Positions 1-7,286 of a stretch of DNA of 37,222 nucleotides are shown piece by piece. Numbering within the stretch: the first letter of the stretch is position 1; each line of letters opens with the position of its first letter. The notes beneath the pieces were generated by a model, which searched no databases, was not told where the DNA came from, and saw only the letters and a program-made list of their open reading frames with translations. The position numbers and the translations under genes are program-made. The DNA is taken from the NCBI GenBank assembly GCA_036496425.1, contig DASXLG010000007.1, forward strand, positions 1 to 37,222, given 5' to 3'. The stretch is from Terriglobia bacterium. Lineage in GTDB: Bacteria; Acidobacteriota; Terriglobia; 20CM-2-55-15.

Positions 1-1481
1 GCAATCTGGGCAACAACCAGCGTCTTGCGCATACGCGACGAGCCCGCCCCTACACTTCCGCGCGAGCCGGACCGGTTTATCGCATCGCGGATTCCCAGCC
101 GCGATATTTCCTGCAAAGGAACAAGGCCAAAAACGATCGCGGTGATGACGGAAATCGCCGCGGCGAACAACAGCACTCGCCAGTCGACTTGTATTTCTTG
201 AATCCGGGGTACAGGAACGTAATGTGTGCCGATCGAGAGCAACGCGGAAGTGCCGATCCGAGCAATGACCAGCCCGAGCGCTCCGGCCGCGGAAGCAAGC
301 AAGAGGCTTTCCGCAAGCAACTGGCCGATCAAATGACGCCGCCGGGCGCCGAGTGCGGCCCGGATAGCGATCTCGTGAGCCCGGCCCGACGAACGCGCCA
401 GCATGAGATTCGCGACATTCGCACAAGCGATCAGCAGCACGAAGGCGACAGCACCCATCATGACAAATAAGGTCGCTCGAACTCCGCTGACCAGGTTCTC
501 CTTTAGCGGCGCCGCCACGAATGTCCTCCGGTCATTGGAGTCGGGATAGGTATATGCAAGTTGCAAAGCCAGGGCCGCCAGCTTACTGTTCGCCGCTTGC
601 AGTGAAACTCCCGGCGCCAGCCGGGCTACAAGACGATAATTGAAACCCGACCGGTTTTTATTTTCCGGCTCCGCGAAATCCGCCGACCAGACGTCCGTGT
701 TCGCCGGATAGCGCATCTGACCCGGCATCACACCGACGATTTTGTACGACAGGTTCTCGATGAAAACGGAACGCCCCAGAGCTCCGGCTGCGCTGCCGAA
801 ATTCCGTTGCGCAAATGCGAGACTGACAATAGCGGATTGCCGGGAGTCGGCAGCCGTGAACAGCCGGCCCGCGATGGGAGGCACACCGAATACGCTGAAG
901 AAATCCGGGTGCACACGCTGCGCGCCGACGAATTCCGCGTGATCGCCAAGCTGAACGCCCATTTCGCCGCCGGAGTAAAAAGCAATCTTTTGAAAGGCGC
1001 CGTCAAGTCTGCGGATATCGATTTCATCGCCGCCGGGAATCGAGTTTGGCATGACGCCCGTGTCCGTCCAGCGGATCTGTATTCTCACGATCCGCCCGGC
1101 GTCGGGATACGTCAATGGCTTCAAAACAACGCCGTTCAATACACTGAACATCGCCGTGTTGGCGCCGATACCGATCGCTAGAATCGCGATCACGGCTGCC
1201 GTAAACCCCGGCGAATTCGCGAGCGTGCGCAGCGCGTATCGAACGTCGCGCTTTAAATCAACGATCCAGCCCATGGCGCGCGCCTCGCGATGGAGCTCCT
1301 TCGCCTGTTCCGGACCGCCGAGCGCCAGCCTGGCCGCCCGCCGGGCCGCTTCCTGCGATAATCCGCGGCTTCGAAACTCGTCCTCCATCAAGGCAAGATG
1401 GGAAGCGATTTCACGGTTCAGCTCGGACTCTTGCCGTTTCGAACGGAAGGCATTCAGGAATCGGAGGAAGAAACGCCGCAC
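1..1481 (-). CDS. ADOP-type MacB/FtsX ABC permease, 3' end outside window
   Basis: I translated this by hand because the frame stays open through the left edge: about 493 codons are visible and the C-terminus is missing. The first ~80 residues form a charged soluble segment (ESELNREIASHL, then an arginine/alanine-rich stretch) typical of acidobacterial duplicated orphan permeases. A first membrane segment follows at about residues 95-115 (AVIAILAIGIGANTAMFSVL), then a MacB-like extracytoplasmic core with the motifs HPDFFSVFGVPPIAGRLF and VGVMPGQMRYP. An FtsX block begins near residue 330 (FVLLIACANVANLMLARSS, then EIAIRAALGARRRHLIGQLL), with two more membrane segments before the edge. The start is GTG, one base after the padR stop, so the two genes are very likely co-transcribed. 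Family members are usually ~800 residues with a second FtsX block and no adjacent ATPase gene. The transported substrate is unknown. Confidence 0.88.
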   Translation of the reverse strand, partial: MRRFFLRFLNAFRSKRQESELNREIASHLALMEDEFRSRGLSQEAARRAARLALGGPEQAKELHREARAMGWIVDLKRDVRYALRTLANSPGFTAAVIAILAIGIGANTAMFSVLNGVVLKPLTYPDAGRIVRIQIRWTDTGVMPNSIPGGDEIDIRRLDGAFQKIAFYSGGEMGVQLGDHAEFVGAQRVHPDFFSVFGVPPIAGRLFTAADSRQSAIVSLAFAQRNFGSAAGALGRSVFIENLSYKIVGVMPGQMRYPANTDVWSADFAEPENKNRSGFNYRLVARLAPGVSLQAANSKLAALALQLAYTYPDSNDRRTFVAAPLKENLVSGVRATLFVMMGAVAFVLLIACANVANLMLARSSGRAHEIAIRAALGARRRHLIGQLLAESLLLASAAGALGLVIARIGTSALLSIGTHYVPVPRIQEIQVDWRVLLFAAAISVITAIVFGLVPLQEISRLGIRDAINRSGSRGSVGAGSSRMRKTLVVAQI

Positions 1482-1482
1482 C

Positions 1483-1827
1483 TCAGGCCTCGTCGGTCAG
1501 CAGCCTGTCGACAAGACCCGAGAGCCGCCGCCATTTTTCGGTTTCGTTGTGCAGCGCCCGGACTCCCGATTTCGTGATCGCGTAGTACTTCGCTTCGCGA
1601 TTGTTCTCCGTCCGCTGCCAGGAGCTCTTGATCCAGCCGCGTTGCTCGAGCCTGACAAGCGCCGGATAGAGCGTGCCCTGATTGAGGACAAACCGGTGTT
1701 CCGCCAGTTGCTCCAGCCGCGAAGCGATCGCATAGGCATGCATCGGCCCCATGGTCTGAAGCGATCTCAGAACGATCAAATCCAGCGTCCCCTGCAGAAG
1801 CTCGACGGATTTGTCTTTACTTGGCAT
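1483..1827 (-). CDS. PadR-family transcriptional regulator
   Basis: A 114-residue protein with the PadR winged-helix fold: LLQGTLDLIVLRSLQ forms helix 1, GPMHAYAIASRLEQL leads to the recognition region, NQGTLYPALVRLEQRGWI is the helix plus wing entry, and EAKYYAITKSGVRAL is the wing. The C-terminal helix (KWRRLSGLVDRLL) would make the dimer. Length and motif order match the small PadR proteins that sit in front of ADOP permeases in Acidobacteria. The permease starts one base after this stop, so this is probably a local repressor of the pair, and probably autoregulatory. The effector is unknown. Confidence 0.93.
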   Translation of the reverse strand: MPSKDKSVELLQGTLDLIVLRSLQTMGPMHAYAIASRLEQLAEHRFVLNQGTLYPALVRLEQRGWIKSSWQRTENNREAKYYAITKSGVRALHNETEKWRRLSGLVDRLLTDEA

Positions 1828-1842
1828 TCAAGTGATGAGCCC

Positions 1843-1870
1843 ACTTTACCCTACTTCACTTTATTGTCAA
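1843..1870 (-). promoter_or_regulatory. Probable padR promoter with overlapping direct repeat
   Basis: On the minus strand TTGACA (1870-1865) is followed after 16 bases by TAAAGT (1848-1843), a perfect -35 and a 4/6 -10 of the sigma-70 type. Transcription would begin near 1836, about nine bases before the padR ATG at 1827. The spacer and -10 carry a direct repeat, AAAGTG-N9-AAAGTG, which would be a natural site for PadR autoregulation. The operator role is inference. Confidence 0.5.
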
Positions 1871-1897
1871 GTGGAATCCTGCCTGCGCGGCCCGCGA

Positions 1898-3082
1898 TCA
1901 ATGTGGAGCGCCCATCCAGGCGCGGACGACGCTTCCGTATGTACCTGGAGCGGCAGGTTCCGGAACCCTTGCGCGCACACCGCTGATCCCGGTCCAGGGT
2001 TTATGGATGCGGTCGTAATCACTGATCGCGGCGGGTTCATCGGGCTCACGGTAGTCCATCCAGGTATCGTGAGCGGAGTGAAAAAGTTTCAGCAGATAGC
2101 GGGTTCCATCCCGCACCTGCAGGTCATTTTTTTCGGTACAGCCGTACTGACGGAACAGATCGACAAACTCGGCGGTCAGATCGAGTTCTCCCATCTCGAG
2201 CACGGGATAAAAGTTTTCGCGCAGAAAGCGGTACAGATACGGAGCATCATCCAGATAAATGCTGTAGCGTCCGTAGCCGGTCGGTATATACGCAAGGTGC
2301 GTCACGAGATAAGCGGTCTGCCGGAACGTTTGGTTTCTGGCGCCGTCCGGATAGGCCCTTGCGCCGGTCAGTGGATAGTGCGATAGAAAGCGCCACAGTT
2401 CGGATGGCAGGGCGGCCGCGCCAGCCGGCAGATTCAAACCAGGCACTGCTTGCGCATCGGTGAACTCGATGCTCCACATGACCATTCCCCAAAGGTCATC
2501 GTTGGTAACCGGCGCAGCATTCAGCTTCTGATGGTAGTCGTATCCCATCGCGCCGGCCAGAGAGCCGCAGGCGCGAAGAGCGGAGTTGGTGAATGCGGCC
2601 ATCTTTGCAGTCCGGCTCGTTGAGGGGCCGAGTTGCTGCGCGAATGCCGAAAACTTCAGAAGACGTTCGGCATCGTCACAGCTTGCCGTCGCAGGCTCGC
2701 CGGCGAGGTAAGGCGCTGCAACGGAGTTTAGAGCTTTGGTTGCGGCTGCTCGCGCTTCTGCACGCAACTCCGGCATGTTGCCCGCCGCGTAAGCCGGATC
2801 GATCAACGATTCCACTGTATCGGTGTCGAGAGTGGCGGCAATATCCGGATGTGCGTCGAAAAATTGCGCGAGTTCGTCGAGGCCGCGCCGAACAGCGTGT
2901 TCCGCATCCGCGGCCTCGGCGGGAGACCATGCGGCCTGGCTCAGCGTCTGGTGGATGCGGCCGGGGGGACCCCATGTTTCCGGCAATTGGTCCGGTTGGA
3001 ACATACACAACGGGCCTTCGCTTTGGAAACCCATCATGAAGAGAAGTGGGAAAAGAAGGATGACGCCGTAACGACCGGCCAT
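1898..3082 (-). CDS. Secreted protein of unknown function
   Basis: I do not recognise this family. The start chosen is the ATG at 3082, which shares one base with the stop of the upstream YqgE-like gene (TGATG), giving 394 residues. The longer frame would start inside that gene. The N-terminus MAGRYGVILLFPLLFMMGF looks like a signal peptide or membrane anchor. The middle is alanine-rich and helical; the C-terminal half is richer in aromatic residues, with segments such as HLAYIPTGYGRYSIYLDD, FLRENFYPVLEMGELDL and VRDGTRYLLKLFHSAHD, which read like a conserved structured domain. No catalytic motif is evident. The overlap suggests translational coupling to the YqgE-like protein and a shared extracytoplasmic role, which is inference. 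Confidence 0.75.
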   Translation of the reverse strand: MAGRYGVILLFPLLFMMGFQSEGPLCMFQPDQLPETWGPPGRIHQTLSQAAWSPAEAADAEHAVRRGLDELAQFFDAHPDIAATLDTDTVESLIDPAYAAGNMPELRAEARAAATKALNSVAAPYLAGEPATASCDDAERLLKFSAFAQQLGPSTSRTAKMAAFTNSALRACGSLAGAMGYDYHQKLNAAPVTNDDLWGMVMWSIEFTDAQAVPGLNLPAGAAALPSELWRFLSHYPLTGARAYPDGARNQTFRQTAYLVTHLAYIPTGYGRYSIYLDDAPYLYRFLRENFYPVLEMGELDLTAEFVDLFRQYGCTEKNDLQVRDGTRYLLKLFHSAHDTWMDYREPDEPAAISDYDRIHKPWTGISGVRARVPEPAAPGTYGSVVRAWMGAPH

Positions 3083-3699
3083 CAAGGTATCGGCGCAAAC
3101 GCGATCTTGAGTCCGACCCGATCGACGAGCCGCTTCCAGAGTGTGGACGGCGTCGAGTCGAAAGCGAAGCTCTCTCCGCGATCGAAGATGTACCAACTGC
3201 CGAGCTTCACCTCATTCTGCAACTGCGCAAAGCTCCAACCGCAGTAGCCGAGGTAGATGCGCAGATCTTCAGGCCCTTTTGACGTCTTGATCGCGGCTTC
3301 AAGACCGCGTTTGGTCTGGACGGCGTAGATATCCGCAGCGACCTGCATGCCGCCTGGTGGAGCAGTCGATGTTCGAACCAGAGCGGTGACGGAATCCAGT
3401 TCGACGGGTCCGCCCACATACAACGGATCGGAGCGGTTGCCCGTACCATCGAACTCATTCAGACGGGATAGCGGTACGCTCGCCGCATGATTCAGCATCA
3501 GCCCCACGACGCCGTCCGGGCCGTAGTGAAGCAGCAGAATCACGGATTCGGCAAAGTTGGGATCGGGCGCATCGCGCTCCATCACGAGCAATTTTCCCGC
3601 TGCAAGATCTTCCGTCTTCGTACTCTGGGCGAAAAGCGCGCCGCACAGCGCCATCGTGCAGAAGACCGCTTTCAGGAAAAGCCGGGATGTCCGTGACAT
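3082..3699 (-). CDS. YqgE/AlgH-family protein (DUF179) with a signal peptide
   Basis: A 205-residue DUF179 protein. Family hallmarks are present in order: GKLLVMERDAPDPNFAESVI, LLLHYGPDGVVGLMLN, the YVGGPV motif, and the C-terminal RIYLGYCGWSFAQLQNEV followed by GSWY. The family has no settled biochemical function and is normally cytoplasmic, beginning almost directly at the 'G.LL.A.P...DP.F..SV' motif. Here about 30 extra residues precede it, and they read as a signal peptide: basic MSRTSR, hydrophobic LFLKAVFCTMALCGALFA, then AQS. The protein is therefore predicted to be exported, which is unusual. A -10-like TATAGT lies close to the ATG and no Shine-Dalgarno site is visible, so the mRNA may be nearly leaderless. 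The gene overlaps the next one by one base. Confidence 0.88.
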   Translation of the reverse strand: MSRTSRLFLKAVFCTMALCGALFAQSTKTEDLAAGKLLVMERDAPDPNFAESVILLLHYGPDGVVGLMLNHAASVPLSRLNEFDGTGNRSDPLYVGGPVELDSVTALVRTSTAPPGGMQVAADIYAVQTKRGLEAAIKTSKGPEDLRIYLGYCGWSFAQLQNEVKLGSWYIFDRGESFAFDSTPSTLWKRLVDRVGLKIAFAPIP

Positions 3700-3707
3700 A
3701 TGTCAGG

Positions 3708-3736
3708 ACTATATGAGAGAAGGGAAGGAACCACAA
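3708..3736 (-). promoter_or_regulatory. Putative promoter of the YqgE-like gene
   Basis: TTGTGG (3736-3731) and TATAGT (3713-3708) are 17 bases apart on the minus strand. The -10 matches consensus at 5/6 positions, the -35 at only 3/6. Transcription would start within a few bases of the ATG at 3699. The -35 half lies inside the palindromic repeat at 3720-3882, so the repeat may contribute to this promoter. Confidence 0.35.
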
Positions 3737-3882
3737 GAAGCACAAGAGGCACAAGAAGGGAAAGTATTGCAACATTGCATCATTGGAGGTTTATGCATTT
3801 CTAAATTTGAAATGCAGAAACTTCCAATGATGCAATGTTGCGATAGTCCCCTTTCCTTGCGCTTCTTGGGGTTCCTTCCCTT
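3720..3882. repeat. Large nested palindrome of the cacaag/cacaaaa type
   Basis: The outer arms are purine-rich on the left (aagggaaggaaccacaagaa onward) and pyrimidine-rich on the right (ending in ggttccttccctt). They pair imperfectly because the left arm has one extra caca-unit. Inside lies a second, nearly perfect inverted repeat: 3769-3801 against 3809-3841, a 33-base stem with two mismatches and a seven-base loop (taaattt). The cacaagaagcacaagaggcacaag unit resembles the cacaaaaagcacaaaa units of the elements at 8565 and 32128. It lies between divergent genes. A short frame across it (minus strand, 3455-3775) is out of frame with the YqgE-like protein and is not a gene. Confidence 0.85.
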
Positions 3883-3894
3883 TTTTCGTCCAGT

Positions 3895-3900
3895 TATACT
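3895..3900 (+). promoter_or_regulatory. -10-like element close to the tas start
   Basis: TATACT lies nine bases before the tas ATG, with no Shine-Dalgarno sequence between them. If it is the -10 box, transcription starts within a few bases of the start codon and the transcript is nearly leaderless. No good -35 is visible at 16-18 bases upstream. Confidence 0.35.
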
Positions 3901-3909
3901 CCGCTGACT

Positions 3910-4956
3910 ATGGAATATCGAAAACTGGGTCACACGGATATCAAAGTCAGCGTCATCGGGCTCGGTACGATGACCTTCGGCGAGCAGAATACCGAAGCCG
4001 AAGGCCACGAACAGATCGACTATGCGCTGGACCAGGGCGTGAATCTGCTCGACACCGCGGAGATGTACTCGGTGCCGCCGCACGAGGAAACCTACGGTTC
4101 AACCGAGCGCATCATCGGCACATGGTTCAAGAAAACCGGCAAGCGCGACAAGGTTGTGTTGTGCACGAAGGTGGCGGGTCCCACGCAGGTCCTGGGGTTG
4201 GATTACGTTCGCGGCGCTAACAATGTCCTCGATCGCAAGAATATTACGGCCGCGGTCGAAGCGAGTCTGCAGCGGCTGCAGACCGATTACATCGACCTCT
4301 ATCAGCTGCATTGGCCGGACCGCAGCACGAATTTCTTCGGCCAGATGGGCTATCAGCATTTGGAAAACGAAAAGACGGTTCCCATCGAAGAAACTTTGGA
4401 AGTGATGACCGGCCTTGTGCGCTCGGGCAAAGTCCGTCATGTCGGTTTGTCGAACGAAACGCCGTGGGGCGTGCATCGCTTTCTGCAGGCTGCGGAACAG
4501 CGCGGCCTGGCGCGCGTGGCGAGCATTCAGAATCCATACAACCTGTTAAATCGCACTTTCGAGATTGGTTTGTCCGAAATGGCGATTCGCGAAAACGTGG
4601 GACTTCTGGCCTACTCGCCTCTCGCCTTCGGCATGCTGTCGGGCAAGTTTTTGAATGGCGCGCGGCCGCCCGAAGCGCGAGTGGTGCGCTGGAGCCGCTT
4701 TGCGCGCTACAACGGCGAGATTGCGGACCGGACATCGGCGGCTTACGTGGATATCGCGCGCCGGCATGAACTCGATCCCGCACAGATGGCGCTGGCTTTT
4801 GTGAATCGGCAGCGCTTCGTCTCCAGCAATCTGATCGGCGCCACCACGATGGCACAACTCAAAACCAATCTGGGAAGCGCTGCGGTCAAGCTGCGGCCGG
4901 AAGTGTTGGATGAAATCGAAGCGGTGCATCGGGCTCAGCCCAATCCCTGTCCGTGA
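3910..4956 (+). CDS. tas: Aldo/keto reductase, Tas family
   Basis: A 348-residue NADP(H)-dependent aldo/keto reductase. Length and sequence follow E. coli Tas closely: an N-terminal GLGTMTFGEQNTEAEGH block, DTAEMYSVPP with the catalytic Asp and Tyr, LCTKV with the Lys, and LYQLHWPDR with the His, then LSNETPWGV, IQNPYNLLNR and DPAQMALAFVNRQ. These complete the (beta/alpha)8 barrel. The physiological substrate of Tas is not well established; in E. coli it was found as a suppressor of tyrosine auxotrophy, so the activity may be broad carbonyl reduction. It appears to be monocistronic, with a palindrome upstream and a DUF481-like gene 178 bases downstream. Confidence 0.95.
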   Translation: MEYRKLGHTDIKVSVIGLGTMTFGEQNTEAEGHEQIDYALDQGVNLLDTAEMYSVPPHEETYGSTERIIGTWFKKTGKRDKVVLCTKVAGPTQVLGLDYVRGANNVLDRKNITAAVEASLQRLQTDYIDLYQLHWPDRSTNFFGQMGYQHLENEKTVPIEETLEVMTGLVRSGKVRHVGLSNETPWGVHRFLQAAEQRGLARVASIQNPYNLLNRTFEIGLSEMAIRENVGLLAYSPLAFGMLSGKFLNGARPPEARVVRWSRFARYNGEIADRTSAAYVDIARRHELDPAQMALAFVNRQRFVSSNLIGATTMAQLKTNLGSAAVKLRPEVLDEIEAVHRAQPNPCP

Positions 4957-4978
4957 TCCGCCAGAGCGAGAACGAAAA

Positions 4979-5011
4979 GTAGCCGCAGATGACGCGGATG
5001 GCACAGATGGG
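4979..5011. repeat. Degenerate 'agccgcagatgacgcggatg' repeat arm
   Basis: The stretch agccgcagatgacgcggatg followed by gcacagatggg contains staggered copies of a (g)cagatg/gcggatg unit. Similar agccgcagatgacgcagatg-like sequences are dispersed intergenic repeats in several GC-rich bacterial phyla. No convincing right arm follows, so this is probably a decayed half element. Confidence 0.4.
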
Positions 5012-5134
5012 CGCAATCACGTTCTGGCGCCCGCCAAATCGTCAGGAGCATATTGACTCCAGGAAGAATTTCAGTAAGTCTGAGGTGGGGAATTCCGTTG
5101 TGCTCCCTAATTGTGCGGAAGGATTCTCTCTCAT

Positions 5135-6268
5135 TTGTTCCGGCTTGAGAAAACACGGACAGTATCGCGATGGGTTCCGGCGCTAGTGGTCCTGCTTGCC
5201 TCCCTCTTCATGGGTATGGCGGCTGGAGCGGACATGCCGGACACACTGACCCTCACCAACGGCGAGATCCTTATCGGAAAACTGGTGCGATCGGCCGGCG
5301 ACTCGGTGACGTTTCACAGCGATGGAGCTGGAGACGTGACCATATCGTGGGCGAAGGTCAAAGACTTCACTTCCACACGCACATTCGCGGTAGTCCCCAA
5401 GGGTGTTCAGCTCCAGGGGAAACAGGTGGACGGCAAGATCCCGCGCGGTGCCATTCATGTAGCGGAGCAGCAGATTCAGATCACGTCCGGAGGCCAACCG
5501 CTCCAAACTGTTCCAACGACCGGTGCCGCATTTGTGGTGGATGACGACTCCTACCAGCGAGCGCTGCGTCCCCGCGGATTCAAGGAAGACTGGAAAGGCG
5601 CCGTCACCGGCGGCGTGGCGCTGGTGATCGCGACGCAAAAAAGCGAGACATACACGGCAGCTGCGCATCTGGTCCGGGCGATTCCCGCGGAGGACTGGCT
5701 GGAGGCGCGCAACCGCACGCTGATTAATTTCCTCGAGTCCTACGGCAAGATTCACCAACCCGACACGCCCGAAATCAAAACCGACATCTTTCGTTTCGAC
5801 GCGGAGCGCGATGAGTACTTTTCATCGCGGCTCTATGGGCTGGGCCAGGCGGCATTCGATCACAACTTTTCAGAGGGTTTGACGCTGCAGCAGACGTACA
5901 GCGGTGGCGTCGGCTGGACCGCCGTTAAATCCGCCAGGGAGACGCTCGATTTCAAAGCATCCGGCAGTTACATCTCGCAAAACTTCACCGACGGGACGAC
6001 CACGAACCTGGTCGGTTCGGTGTTCGGTGAAACGTTTCATCGGGACATCTCGCCGGGAGTCAAGTTTGACGAACAGATCACGGCGATTCCCGCGTGGAAC
6101 AAGACCAGCGCTGTTTCGGCCAACGGCGGCGCCGGAATCACCGTTGCCCTGCATAAGAGCCTGAATCTGAATGTGAGCGCCCTGGACACGTTCCTGAATG
6201 ACCCTCCGCCCGGATTCAAAAAGAACTCGTTCCAGTTCATTACCGGCGTCACGTACTCGCTGCCGTAG
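5135..6268 (+). CDS. DUF481-like outer-membrane protein with N-terminal small beta domain
   Basis: The protein has a signal peptide (about residues 10-32: VSRWVPALVVLLASLFMG ending GAD), then a small beta-rich segment (DTLTLTNGEILIGKLVRSAG, DVTISWAKVKDF), then a region that should form a DUF481/YdiY-like beta-barrel: WKGAVTGGVALVIATQKSET, DEYFSSRLYGLGQAAFDHNF, LQQTYSGGVGWTAV, and a final VTYSLP. DUF481 proteins are outer-membrane proteins of unknown role, some salt-induced. I chose the TTG at 5135 because GGAAGGA at 5117-5123 gives it a ribosome binding site; a TTG at 5111 in the same frame would add eight residues and lacks one. No ATG lies before the signal peptide. It stands alone, convergent with the VOC gene. 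Confidence 0.83.
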   Translation: MFRLEKTRTVSRWVPALVVLLASLFMGMAAGADMPDTLTLTNGEILIGKLVRSAGDSVTFHSDGAGDVTISWAKVKDFTSTRTFAVVPKGVQLQGKQVDGKIPRGAIHVAEQQIQITSGGQPLQTVPTTGAAFVVDDDSYQRALRPRGFKEDWKGAVTGGVALVIATQKSETYTAAAHLVRAIPAEDWLEARNRTLINFLESYGKIHQPDTPEIKTDIFRFDAERDEYFSSRLYGLGQAAFDHNFSEGLTLQQTYSGGVGWTAVKSARETLDFKASGSYISQNFTDGTTTNLVGSVFGETFHRDISPGVKFDEQITAIPAWNKTSAVSANGGAGITVALHKSLNLNVSALDTFLNDPPPGFKKNSFQFITGVTYSLP

Positions 6269-6320
6269 AGCGGTCTACCAAACTCTGATCGTTTCCCTTG
6301 TCGAGGCGGTTGCTTACGGG

Positions 6321-7286
6321 CTACTGCGGCGTGGCCATGTACCACATGTTGCCCCACGCATCGGTGACGCCGGCGCTGCGGTCACCGTAAGACTGGTTGG
6401 TGGGAGCGGAAAGCGACGTCGCGCCGGCGCGCAGCGCCTGCTGGTAGAGGGCGTCGCAATCCGGAACATACAGGTAGATCATCGACGGCGTCGCCTGCAT
6501 CCACTCGTGATTGCCGGCTTCGCTCACTCCGATGACCGAATCGCCGATTCTCATCGACGCATACAAACCGTTCTCCGGCCATTCATACCGTTGAACTTCT
6601 TTTGCATCGAATGCCTGCTTCATGAATTCGATCAGCCGTGCCGCTCCCGCCGCGGCGAGACTTGCCGATAAGGCATGGCGGCCTTCCGGGATGTAGCTGT
6701 TTCCGCGGTGCGTTGAGATCACCCAGTCGTTGCCCGCCGGATCCTGCACGCAACCGAAGCGGACAGGTTCCCAGTGGGCATCGACCATCGGCTCCAGTTC
6801 CCTGCAGCCGGCTTCGATGGCTCGCTTGAACACTTCATCGGCATCCGGCACGTACAGCTGGAGCCCTCCCGGCATCGTGCGGCCGGAACCGACTCCAATC
6901 ATCAACATTGAATCGCCGATCCGGAATTCGGCATGGAAGCGGTCCGGACCCATCGTCGTGCGTTCTGTCTCGACGGCTCCGAACACGTTCTTCAGGAAAT
7001 CCGGATACCCCGGGTCCGCAAGAACCAGATACGGCGTAACGGTACGAAATCCCTCGCGAAACACGACTGTTTTTGTGCTCATCTGCGCTTTCCTTTCAAG
7101 ATCTGCCCGGAGACCCGCCTTGAAAGCCGGCGACGGCAGCTCCCGCAAGTCTCGGGCCATCATCAGGAGTTCCATCAGTTCAGCGTCCGCCAGTTCAGCG
7201 TCAGCGGGCTCGGGCCTGGCATCAGGACTCGTAAGAATCCGGCTGATGGCCTGATCCAATCGATCGATGGACGGCTGTTTACTCAT
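6321..7286 (-). CDS. Anti-sigma-like N-terminus fused to tandem VOC (glyoxalase-fold) domains
   Basis: A 321-residue protein with three parts. Residues 1-68 are helical and charged (SIDRLDQAISRILTS, ELMELLMMARDLRELPSPAF, KAGLRADLERKAQ); the 'LPSPAFKAGLRADL' pattern resembles the N-termini of proteins encoded beside ECF sigma factors. Residue 69 is a methionine where an ordinary VOC protein would start. VOC domain 1 runs to about 200 (VTPYLVLADPGYPDFLKNVF, GLQLYVPDADEVFKRAIEAG, FGCVQDPAGNDWVIST). VOC domain 2 fills the rest (MIYLYVPDCDALYQQALRAG, AGVTDAWGNMWYMATP). VOC pairs of this PhnB-like type bind small ligands or metals. The ATG overlaps the sigma-factor stop by eight bases (ATGAGTAA), so the two are translationally coupled. 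I infer a ligand-sensing anti-sigma factor; an ordinary VOC enzyme with an odd leader is the alternative. Confidence 0.87.
   Translation of the reverse strand: MSKQPSIDRLDQAISRILTSPDARPEPADAELADAELMELLMMARDLRELPSPAFKAGLRADLERKAQMSTKTVVFREGFRTVTPYLVLADPGYPDFLKNVFGAVETERTTMGPDRFHAEFRIGDSMLMIGVGSGRTMPGGLQLYVPDADEVFKRAIEAGCRELEPMVDAHWEPVRFGCVQDPAGNDWVISTHRGNSYIPEGRHALSASLAAAGAARLIEFMKQAFDAKEVQRYEWPENGLYASMRIGDSVIGVSEAGNHEWMQATPSMIYLYVPDCDALYQQALRAGATSLSAPTNQSYGDRSAGVTDAWGNMWYMATPQ

Noticed and set aside
1051-1986. Plus-strand open frame of 311 codons opposite padR and the permease
   Set aside because: Runs antisense through padR and ADOP codons, with Arg/Pro-rich low-quality sequence.
3455-3775. 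Possible small exported protein (MLQYFPFLCLLCFLWFL leader)
   Set aside because: The leader comes from the palindromic repeat and the rest is an out-of-frame reading of the YqgE-like gene.
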